Part shown: in pieces, positions 1 through 8,232 of the stretch
Layout: every line of letters starts with the position of its first letter
How positions within the stretch are numbered: position 1 is the stretch's first letter
Notes under the pieces: model-generated
The model's input: only the letters and a program-made list of their open reading frames with translations
Databases searched by the model: none
Told to the model about the DNA's origin: nothing
Made by a program: the position numbers and the translations under genes
NCBI RefSeq assembly: GCF_040954835.1
Contig: NC_090709.1
Coordinates: 44,648,490-44,712,489 of the forward strand
Direction of reading: 5' to 3'
Source of the DNA: Lepisosteus oculatus
Taxonomy: Eukaryota > Chordata > Actinopteri > Semionotiformes > Lepisosteidae
Length of the DNA: 64,000 bases

Positions 1-739
1 AAATGTTAAATAACTTTTAAAAAAAGCATCTTGGTCTTTCAGTACTGTACAAGGTGAATTAAACTGTCCCTGGTAATGCAAAGTAATTAGAAGCATCCCA
101 GAAACTTTATCTCTAGAAACATTAGCTGTTTTATATCATGTAATTTAGTGTGATGTTGTCAGAATTCAAGGACATTATCACACACAGAAATTGGTTCAGT
201 TAAATCTAAAAAACACAGCTAAACATGGGTTTAAATGTAAAATAGAAGTCTTACCTATTGTCAAAAGATTTAATTCAAGAAGTGATGTAATAAATGATTG
301 CTTGTGCTTTATAAACAAATCTAATTAAAATAAAAGCTTATGTTTTGTATTTATCTTGTAGCATAGAACATGTTTATCTTTGTATTTCAAGCCCACAAAG
401 TGTCCAAATGACGCACTACATGATATAAGGAAGATTATCACATGCATATCGGTATTATCTTTCTTATGAAAATGCATTCCTTTCATTACCGTTTACTTTT
501 TAAAATGAACTCAAATTGTGTATAATGTAATAATTTAAGTAGAATAGATTCAGGTAGAAAATATAGAGTCATGATGTTTATGGCTAACATCATTTCACAT
601 GGGTGAATTTTAAGCTAAGAAATAAAAACATTTACAATGAAGATACCATTGCTTAATTTTAAATGCCTTTAAAAAATAAATACCTCCTGAGAATAATTTG
701 CCACTACCAGATCCGTGGTAAGGTACTGTTTGAATCCAA

Positions 740-1629
740 TCAGGAGAGGAGCATCCATCTATAGAGTCCAGCTTGGGCCGCTCTCTTCTGGAGAGCCTGC
801 TGATACTTTTTAACTACTCGGGGCCTGTAAGGATATAAAACACCGGTTTAAACATTTTATACCTATAAGACAAATTAGAATTTTAGTAAAAAATAGATCT
901 GAAAATTAAAAAGTCTTACTGCTGATAGAGTTCTTCAGATCTCACATCTTCCCCTTCCTTATCCGCTTCTGCTTCAGTTTCTAGAGCAGCCTCTGGCATC
1001 TCTTCCTCCTGGACAGTGGCCTCTTGCTCTGGGCCGCTGGAATGCAGGTAGATTCTTTTCAACATGCTTTTACATAATATGTTGTAACAATGATTTCAAA
1101 AAGAAACTACAGAAGCCTTACAGATTAATAATATCTCACCTTGCCAATGTGTCTTCAGGCTTCCCATGTACAAAAAGGCCCAAGGACTCTAGCAGTCTTA
1201 CAACCGCTATCCTGTTTGCCTCACCAGACACGATCTCTATTCTGTTGTAATCCACGATGACCCGTTCTTCAGGTGATTTATCATGTCCTTCCTCGCCTGT
1301 TGAGAGGCCATCCTGATCTCTTCTGCCGTGGCGTGCTTCATACACGCCCTCTTCAAGTGAGCAGGGAGCTGATCAAAAGTATTCAGGCACATCTTGCACA
1401 CCAGGGGAATCCTCGCGGGTTTCCTTTGAAAATAAATAATACCATCTGTGTATAGAAACAAGCTAAGACTGATTTCTTAAATTATCCTTAATTTTCTCTC
1501 TCATAGTTTGAGCATAATGATTTTATTGCATTTATATAAGAAATGCTCATTGCTCCAAAATAAATAATGGTTTCATAAAAAAGTGAACACTTACTTGGTC
1601 TCAGTCACAGACTTTCTTATAGGAGCCAT
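740..1629 (-). CDS. Spliced host gene, unknown protein with C2HC-like zinc motif; reading-frame conflict in exon 2
   Basis: I built this from splice signals on the minus strand. Exon 1 (1629-1595) starts ATG, encodes MAPIRKSVTET and ends at a GTAAGTG donor. Exon 2 (1423-1140) follows an AG acceptor and ends at GTGAGA. Exon 3 (1036-920) has donor GTAAGA. Exon 4 (824-740) ends in TGA. Exon 2 encodes a C-x2-C-x9-H-x4-C motif (CKMCLNTFDQLPAHLKRAC), which should bind zinc. Exon 3 is very acidic (EEEMPEAALETEAEADKEGED). Exon 4 is basic and ends QKRAAQAGLYRWMLLS. The exons total 521 nt, which is not a multiple of three. The frame entering exon 2 stops after ..GSSWITTE, while the frame leaving it (..VIVDYNRIEIVSGEANRIAVVRLLE) joins exon 3 well. 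So there is a frameshift, an unseen small intron, or this is a recent pseudogene. I do not recognise the family. Confidence 0.55.
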
Positions 1630-2259
1630 TGTGGAGTTCAGCAACTGCAGGTCCTAGAAGTGGGGAAGGAATTTTAAAAGAGAAATTGACTTACAATACA
1701 GAAAGAATGGCTGAGGGATCACTAAAATATATATATATACAAATTCCAAAGACTGAGTCCATATAGAAACAACTACCTTTCATATTCAGTATAAGATGGA
1801 GAGATGAATTGGCCCTGAAAATCCACTGCAATGAGAAACTGCTCCTGCCATTGTGTAAGAACAAACATACATTCTCATCTATATTAATTTGCAGTTACAC
1901 TATTGCAATTAATCTGTATCAATTCTGCATTCATATCTACTAGAAAGAGCTCTCAATTAATTAAATGCCCCATTGAACTGGCCCTGATTATACAATGCAA
2001 GGAGAAGTCTTCTAAGCCAATACTTGTAACCAGAAAGAGGCTGTATTTCAATTATACAATATATAAAACAATACCATTTAACACAAAGATATATTCCACA
2101 CCTCAGCATGCACATGATGAGATTCTTGATATTAGATTAGTAAAAACAATATCAATGCACTGAGAGCTGCTTAAGAATAAAGATGCATCTGCCTGACTGC
2201 ATATTAGTTTTAAAAGGTTATCAGCAAATGCATTTAAAAGTAAAAATGTCAAGTCTTAC

Positions 2260-2345
2260 CTCTTGATCGTAGTGGTGATTCAATATCCAGGACCTTAGTC
2301 AAGTCTCAGAGTTACTGTACCTCCTGTCTCGATTGCAGGTGAAAA
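2260..2345 (-). other. Candidate 5' untranslated exon of the minus-strand gene
   Basis: A strong donor, CAAGAG then GTAAGACTTG, ends this block on the minus strand at 2260. It lies upstream of the ATG exon, which itself sits about 15 nt after a CTGCAG acceptor-like site. The 5' end is a guess. No ORF of note runs through it. Positions 1-700 and 1650-2250 are AT-rich and I see no gene in them. Confidence 0.35.
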
Positions 2346-2661
2346 GTGAAAGGTATATTGCACCGAGCAAAGACTCCACCCCTCCCAGAAAACAGCACTT
2401 CCCTTTGGCAAAGCAGTGGGTGGATGAAGCCTTTGCTACCATTATCAAACACAGAAATCGTTATAATATAATTTTAAAAACATGGCTAAGCATGGCTTTA
2501 AAGTATATTCAACAGTGCAGGTGCATTCAAAGAAACAGAGTTTCCCAAGCCCTCGGAAAGAATGACCATTTCTAAAGATGTCTAGTTTCAAGCATTAACA
2601 TCTGAAGTACCTGTCTTAGCTGGGGCAGGAAGTTTGCCAAGCCACCTGAAAGAATTACCAT

Positions 2662-4105
2662 TAAGAGTGAGATTTTTTATCAGAACTGGAGGGAGCCAAA
2701 AGAAGGACATGATCTAAGGCTGCAAGAGAAGAGAATTAAGGTCCTGGGGGTGTATTTTGGAGAAGAGGTGGGAACAGTAAATTGGCAGAACAAATTGCCA
2801 ATCTTAAACAAAAAACTGATGCAATGGAAGGACCGAGACCTCACCATGACAGGGAAGGTGCTGGTCATCAAAGCCGAGCTCTTGCCTGTCTTGAATTTTC
2901 TGGCTTCTACCTTCCCAATCCCACACCGTGTTGCGGCGGTGCCAAGGAGATTGATGTTTCAATTTCTATGGGGTGGGAAGCAGGAAAGACTCAGAAGGGA
3001 AATAATGTACAGGCCGCTACCCTGAGGGGGGAAGTCTGTCCCAGATATTCTTACGAAGCTGCTGTGCATTTTCCTGGCCTCTGTGCTGAGAGGCATTGCA
3101 ACAGCACTTGCAGCGCGTACCTGGACTTATTTTTCCAGGCTCTGGGTAGATAGGGAGGTGTTCAGAATGTGGGGTGTCAGACCCAAGCTGGATGTCCCAC
3201 TCTCTGACACATGCCCTGCAATTTATGGGACAGTTAAAAGTTTTCTAAGATCTCACCCAATTGGCCATATTCCCCTCCGAGATGTCAGCATCCAAAAACT
3301 GGAAGATTTCGTTGCAACCCAGAACAATGGGCAGACCCCTGTGGGCATTTTAACATCAGCCCAAACAAGGAAGGTGTGGAAACACACATCCTCTAAGTTT
3401 CTGTGTAACATTCACAGAGATTTAGCCTGGAGTGTCGTCCACCAGTGCTTACCGGTACGAACTTTCTTGTACCGTAGGGGCCTCACCCCCAGCCCTCGCT
3501 GCGTTAGGGTGGGCTGCGGCGAGGAGGAGACTGTGACCCATCTCCTGTGGTCCTGCTTTTTTGCTAAGGCCTTCTGGGCACAGTTTGAAGATTGGTTGCA
3601 AGCTCTCTCGCCCCAATTTACCCTGACCGCTGCTTTTGTCATATATGGCATCTCTCCTGTCAAACTTCCTCCTGACGTGTTCGACAGGATCTGGGCCGTG
3701 GTGAACAGTGGGAAAGACGCCCTGTGGAGAGTGAGGAACATGGGGCTGTTCAAAGGCATCGAGGTCCCAGTCAAGGCAGCAGGTAGCCTGGCCCTGTTCA
3801 TCACCCGAGAGAACTATTACCTCAGAGATCTGTGGAGAGAAGGGAGGGAGGAAGCAGAAAATCTGTGGGAAATAGAGAGCATAGGTCAATATCTCAAGAA
3901 ACTGTGAAAAACATTATCATGTTTAAGTAAAGAATGTAATTTGCACCAGAAAAAAAGAAATTGTCGCTATGTAACTGGTACCGTGTCAAAATGTAATGAG
4001 ATGTGATCATATATACTGTTTTAAGTATGTATATTAATGTAAAGCTTTCTAATTTGTGATGTCCTGTATTTTTTGGTGAAAAGAAAATAAAGTTCTTAAA
4101 AAATC
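2662..4105 (+). mobile_element. 5'-truncated copy of the U1-associated Tx1-type LINE (ORF2 C-terminus and 3'UTR)
   Basis: From about 2662 the DNA follows the full-length LINE from its position ~10409 onward with few changes. It encodes the region after the RT active site, then the C-terminal domain with the C-x4-C-x7-H-x4-C knuckle (CVRVGCGEEETVTHLLWSC), ending ..GQYLKKL at 3907. One in-frame TGA near 3023 replaces the TCA of the intact copy; the frame resumes on both sides. The 3'UTR ends AATAAAGTTCTTAAAAAATC and abuts U1 nt 40 at 4106. Sudden 5' truncation with a precise 3' end is normal for LINE insertion by target-primed reverse transcription. I do not see a U1 5' half just upstream of 2662, so the left flank was lost or rearranged. 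Confidence 0.93.
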
Positions 4106-4230
4106 GGTTCACCCAGGGTGAGGCTCGGCCATTGCACTCCGGCTATGCTGACCCCTGCGAATTCCCCAAATGTGGGAATCTCGACTGCATAATTTCTGGT
4201 AGTGGGGGACTGCGTTCGCGCTCTCCCCTG
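4106..4230 (+). ncRNA. U1 snRNA, 3' part (nt 40-164)
   Basis: The 125 bases match vertebrate U1 from nt 40 to the end. Landmarks are the CCCAGGG-GAGGC of stem I, ATTGCACTCCGG of the U1-70K loop, a CTATGCTGACCCCTGCGA block, the Sm-site region ATAATTTCTGGTAG, and a terminal GGGGGACTGCGTTCGCG hairpin ending CTCTCCCCTG. The length equals human nt 40-164 exactly. The 5' part, including the splice-site-pairing ACTTACCTG, is absent because the LINE 3' end occupies that place. As a gene it is interrupted and should not make U1. Confidence 0.95.
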
Positions 4231-4238
4231 ATGTGCTT

Positions 4239-4252
4239 GGTCCAATATCAGA
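4239..4252 (+). promoter_or_regulatory. Possible snRNA 3' box
   Basis: GGTCCAATATCAGA lies 8 nt after the U1 end. It agrees with about 9 of 14 positions of the GTTTCAAAAACAGA-like 3' box used by snRNA genes and sits at the expected distance. The match is weak. The 600 bp between it and the 5S gene show nothing else I can name. Confidence 0.35.
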
Positions 4253-4848
4253 TACAGAAGAGTTACGACACCACGATCTGCGATAGGATCCCAGTTCGAA
4301 AGGAGTCGATGCCACTGCTGGTTCCCAGTTTCTTTTAGTTAGAGGTCCGGAGAAGCATTTCAAGCTGGTTACACTACTCCTTCCAGACATTCATTCCCTT
4401 TTCAAAGTCAGTCGTTTTGCTGTAGTCTGCATTATTTAGGCTGATTATCGAGGTTAGCCTTTATTTGGTCATGGGGGCCTCAGTACTGTATGCTAATTCT
4501 CAAGACAGTTTCACCCGTTTTCTGATTGCTAGGTTCTGTACCAGTGCAGACAAGTCAAACAGTGAATGGTTGTACCTCTATTGTATCCGTGCTCAATGAA
4601 TGAAATCAGTAATAAATGAATATATATATAGTTATACGAAAAACAAGTGGTTTATCGACTCATCTTTGCAGATTTAGAGGCAGCTTCGATATTCGTTTTA
4701 CAAACGGGTTTTTTTTTTATATGGGTCACACACATGCCATAGCAACAAAACATCTCTAGAGATGAGGCTATAGATCACCTTTCCATCCTCCAGGTTTTCC
4801 TCCCAAAGCCTACGGTACCAACGGCGACCCCCGCTGGCCGAGAGAGCA

Positions 4849-4969
4849 AAAGCTTGCAGCACCTGGTATTCCCAGGAAGTCTCCCATCCAAGTACTAACC
4901 AGGCCCAACCCTGCTTAGCTTCCGAGATCAAACAAGATCGGGCACATTCAGGGTGGTGTGGCCACAAGC
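4849..4969 (-). rRNA. 5S rRNA gene
   Basis: Read on the minus strand this is a complete 5S sequence of 121 nt. It starts GCTTGTGGCCACACCACCCT, carries the internal control region (AAGCTAAGCAGGG, then GGCCTGGTTAGTACTTGGAT) and ends GGTGCTGCAAGC, followed by TTTT for Pol III termination. A few bases differ from the common vertebrate 5S (TTGTTTGATC for TCGTCTGATC, ACTTCCTGG for ACCGCCTGG), so it could be a variant or a decaying copy. It points away from the two U1 halves that flank it. The stretch 4970-5410 upstream shows no further gene. Confidence 0.93.
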
Positions 4970-5414
4970 GAAAGCCATGGCGCCTAACTCGCTACTTGAA
5001 GCTGTGTGTGGCTGGGGCTCTGTGCCCCCCGAGCGGGACTGAAGGATCGTTCGTGTGCAACTCTTTGGGAAGGAGCCTCTTTCCAAATCGCATTGCGTAC
5101 CTGGATGTTGGCGAATGTGCTCCCTTGTGTTGGCTTGTCCCGCACTGGAGGAGAACAAACAAACTGCACGGAGGAGCACAAGCCAAGTCTTCACAAGACA
5201 AAAACCTCCAGTGCACAGCACTCTGAAAACATTTCTGGGCTGTCGTGGGTTTATTTCAGCACATAAAGCGCACCAGTCCAACGCGTTCGCGCTTTGCCCC
5301 CGGTCTCTTGCGCGAGTACTAAATCTCACGGCGCCAGCCAGCGGCAAGGAGACAAGTACAATATCGCGGGACGGGGGCCTCGTCATTGATTGTTACATAT
5401 GAGACGGGGATTAG

Positions 5415-5795
5415 GAGGAGACCCCGACTGATTGGTAAAGGGGAACACTAACACCAGAGAAACACCCCCGGAGTCTCTTTTTGAGAGACGCCCTGGGATT
5501 TCTTAATGGCCAAGGAGGGTCGGGACTTCGGTTTTATGCCTCCCCCGAAGGACGGCGCCTGTTTGTGCAGCAGAGTGTCGCCATCAGGATGCTGGGGCAT
5601 AAGAAAGCCACACAGACCGCAGGGTGAGCGCTCCCTACTGGTCCCAGTCACACCTCTTGCAGGAGCAGCAGCAACCTGAGCTTTTCCGGGGGGAATCTCC
5701 CATCCGGGTGCCGGCTAGGCTCACACCTGCTGGGCTGCCATGGGTGAGCCCAGTCGAGAGTCGCAGGGTGAGATCTAGTCACCGGGGAGAAACGA
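5415..5795 (-). mobile_element. 5S rRNA-derived SINE, diverged
   Basis: On the minus strand the head (about 5795-5690) resembles the second half of 5S rRNA (compare CTCCCATCCGGGTGCCGGCT with the 5S CTCCCATCCAAGTACTAACC). The body matches the SINE at 59895-60420: both carry CCGAAGGACGGCGCCTGTTT, a CACACAGACC block and a GAGA(A/G)ACGCCCTGGGAT block. The A/T-rich tail present in the other copy is not seen here. This is a separate retroposed copy, not part of the true 5S gene. The 5800-6436 stretch beside it is GC-rich and otherwise blank. Confidence 0.75.
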
Positions 5796-6436
5796 TACAA
5801 GCGAAGGATTACTCGACTCCCAGCACTTGAAAAGACCGACAAATGACTCGTTCCCACCGGAGCTGAATTTACCTGCATGTGTCGTGTCGTCTTCTTCCCC
5901 CGCCCCGCTGTGTTTGCTGTATTGTCTTTGAAGCCGACCCCCGAGACGAGACGGGCTGTTCCTGTGCCCCAATTAACACTTTACAGGTGCTATTCCCCGG
6001 CATTGTGGCCATTGTCGGTGGTCACACGTGATAAGATAAGGTGGAGGAGAGCGGGGCATGCCCAGCGCCAGACATTCAAGGAGGTGGCCGTGCGAGGTGA
6101 GGTGAGGTGCGACACGCCGGAGCCCCGACGCTGCTAATGCAGAGCACTTGTTGAACTGGCATTGAAAGGACATGTGCGCACGGAGCGAGCCTTCCCTGCG
6201 GCGGAGCGTGGAAACTTTCTCCCCGCGCTGCAGGAGTTGTGTGCGCTGCAGCGGTGCCGAGAGAACAGCACAGAAGGCAGCAAGCTCTGGAGAGCGGGTA
6301 AGAGACGGAGCCTTGTGGGCAGGCGAGCAGGCGAGCAGGCCCGTTTTTTGGAAATTGCTGAAAAGGCTCCGGTGTTTGTTCGGTGTGTGGCAGGCACACG
6401 ACGTGAGCTTGCGTAGCGATCTGCCGGTCTGGTGTT

Positions 6437-6476
6437 ATGCAAATGACACCGAATTGCGTCCCGGGACATGCTGCGA
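6437..6476 (+). promoter_or_regulatory. Distal element of a U1 promoter: octamer plus SPH-like site
   Basis: A perfect octamer ATGCAAAT (6437-6444) lies about 238 bp before the first U1 base. Some 15 bp further is CCCGGGACATGCTGCGAA, which resembles the SPH/Staf site. Vertebrate snRNA genes carry an octamer, often with SPH, near -220, so spacing and composition fit. I could not find a convincing proximal element near -55. Confidence 0.55.
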
Positions 6477-6677
6477 ATGCGCATTGGCGACTGCAGATGT
6501 GTAGGAAACGGCGCGCTCGTTTTCTCGTTTTGCCCACCCTTTTGAGTGTTAGTGTGGCGTGTGAGTGTGCGAAAGAGTGGGCCCAGCAGGAGGCAGTGGC
6601 GTGCGGGGCGAGGAGCTGGGCTAGGCTGCGCGCTTTGTGCTGTGGGTGCTGGCCGCTTGCAGGGCCTTATACAACTT

Positions 6678-6721
6678 ATACTTACCTGGCAGGGGTGATA
6701 CCTTGATCATCCTGTAGGTGG
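6678..6721 (+). ncRNA. U1 snRNA, 5' part (nt 1 to ~41), interrupted by a LINE
   Basis: ATACTTACCTGGCAGGGGTG is the U1 5' end, including the ACTTACCTG that pairs with 5' splice sites. It continues ATACCTTGATCAT.. to AGGTGG, where the LINE 5' end starts. There are 44 bases where human U1 has 41; the extra three lie in a diverged CATCCTGT segment. Together with 4106-4230 both sides of the same U1 target point are visible in this window, but they belong to two different gene copies. Confidence 0.92.
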
Positions 6722-6778
6722 AGTAGTTGGATTGTTTTCTTGTTTTGTGGAAGCAGTGTTTGTTTTGCAGTTTACGAA

Positions 6779-8206
6779 ATGGCAACTTTTGGATCCCGCA
6801 AGAATTCTGTGCGTTTTGAGCTTTTGGATGACCTCTTCATGGATCGTATGCAGTTTAGCAGAAAAGTGTTGCAGAAGGAACTTGGCTTTGAACCTCAGCA
6901 CTTTGATTTCATCTTCGCTCTCCCAGGTCAGAAAGCATTTGAGGTTGTATTTGCTACCTATCCTCTGTTTGAACAATGTGTGGATGTGTTTGAGGCAAGA
7001 GGAGGGAAAGTTCCTGCCCTTGAGAAGATCAACTTGCAGCCTCTGACACAGAGAGAGAGGAAAATGGTGCATGTTGTTATGTTCTCGGAACTGGCAAAGA
7101 CTGAGGACATTCACACCTGGCTTAACCAGTACTGCACCGTCCACCATGGAACTGAGGTTAGAGATGTTGACGGTATAAAAACAGGAGCAAGGAAATTCGA
7201 GGTTCGCTTGCTACCGGACAATGTAAATGGAGGCTTAAGGCACCTGCCCTCTACAATCCGGCAGGGCGCCTGCAATGGCTATGTGTTTTATGTGGGACAA
7301 CCAAAGGTGTGTTGGCGCTGTGGTGCTGTGGGACACCTGGCATCGTCCTGCACTGTGAAATGCTGCAAGACCTGTGGCAAACAGGGACATTTAGCCTCTG
7401 ACTGTTCAATGCTGCCAAAGTGCAATTTATGTGGCTCGGAAGGACACGTTTTTAAGAACTGCCCACACGCCTACGCCAATAAACTCAAAATGAGAAAGGA
7501 TGAGGCAGTGCTTGTTTCAGCCAAACTGGCCCGTAAATCCAAAGCAAACAACAACTCAAACAAAGAACCCTTGTTGGACAAAGACTCTCAGCCTCCAGCC
7601 AGGATCAGTCCTGCTGTGGCTCTGGGGCCGGTGGAAGAGAAATCCACTACGACCCCACAACTGCAGACTGCACCAGACAAGCACGAGGGTTTGAAAACCC
7701 CCGAGAACAGCGAGGACCCCTCCCCCACTCCTGCTCCTCAGAACGAGGGCCAGTGTGGGGCCCCCCGGTGGAGCGGGTCCAGCGAGGATACCCAGGATTC
7801 AGCGGAGCTGCTTTTCTCAGACTCTGCAAGTGCTAGAGATGTCCTCCTCTCCTCCATCCAGTCCATCACGGAGGATCTGCAGCAGCTGGTGGGTGAGGGG
7901 GAAGAGGAGACTGGTGCATCGGCTGCACCCCTTTCCCCTCAGTGCTCCCAGGAGCTGGACTTGAGGAAAAGAAAAAATGACTCTGTTTTCTCCCCGAGCG
8001 AGGAGGAAGGAGAGCATGGTGATGGGGACAGCTGGAACCTCTCCACCCGTCCCTCTACCCCCTTCCTTGAAATGGACTCTGTGAACGCTTTTACTGCTGC
8101 CACCCTGATGAAGGCTCATTCAGAGGATGGCTGGCAGGAAATTGGTAAGAAGAAAAAGAAAAAGAAAAAGGTAACAGGTGAGACCGAAGAGAAATGTGTT
8201 TTGTAA
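6779..8206 (+). CDS. LINE ORF1 protein, nucleic-acid binding, three CCHC knuckles
   Basis: I chose the ATG at 6779 (MATFGSRKNSVRF..); the frame is open further upstream only through a TTG. The product is 475 aa. The N-terminal ~175 residues are a conserved domain of unknown fold (MQFSRKVLQKELGFEPQHFD.., HTWLNQYC). Three zinc knuckles follow: CWRCGAVGHLASSC, CKTCGKQGHLASDC and CNLCGSEGHVFKNC, spaced about 20 residues apart. The remainder is low-complexity, rich in Pro, Ser and Glu, with a Lys-rich end (GKKKKKKKKVTGE). Proteins of this type bind element RNA and help form the particle that carries out retrotransposition. The gene ends 26 nt before the preferred ORF2 start and in a different frame. 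Confidence 0.93.
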   Translation: MATFGSRKNSVRFELLDDLFMDRMQFSRKVLQKELGFEPQHFDFIFALPGQKAFEVVFATYPLFEQCVDVFEARGGKVPALEKINLQPLTQRERKMVHVVMFSELAKTEDIHTWLNQYCTVHHGTEVRDVDGIKTGARKFEVRLLPDNVNGGLRHLPSTIRQGACNGYVFYVGQPKVCWRCGAVGHLASSCTVKCCKTCGKQGHLASDCSMLPKCNLCGSEGHVFKNCPHAYANKLKMRKDEAVLVSAKLARKSKANNNSNKEPLLDKDSQPPARISPAVALGPVEEKSTTTPQLQTAPDKHEGLKTPENSEDPSPTPAPQNEGQCGAPRWSGSSEDTQDSAELLFSDSASARDVLLSSIQSITEDLQQLVGEGEEETGASAAPLSPQCSQELDLRKRKNDSVFSPSEEEGEHGDGDSWNLSTRPSTPFLEMDSVNAFTAATLMKAHSEDGWQEIGKKKKKKKKVTGETEEKCVL

Positions 8207-8232
8207 AGACTGGTTCCACTTTCTTATGTAAT

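Noticed and set aside
2580-2661. Search for a U1 5' half just before the truncated LINE copy
   Set aside because: GTACCTGTCTTAGCTGGGGC has a loose resemblance to the U1 start but no consistent alignment over 40 nt.
3412-3889. Minus-strand ORFs of 130-146 residues opposite the LINE (also 11157-11549)
   Set aside because: They are antisense shadows of the ORF2 C-terminal region and appear in both copies only because the plus strand is conserved.
4970-6400. Many overlapping 60-150 residue ORFs in the GC-rich spacer between 5S and U1
   Set aside because: ORFs occur on both strands in several frames, as expected from GC-rich DNA poor in stops; none has a domain, and part of the stretch is a SINE.
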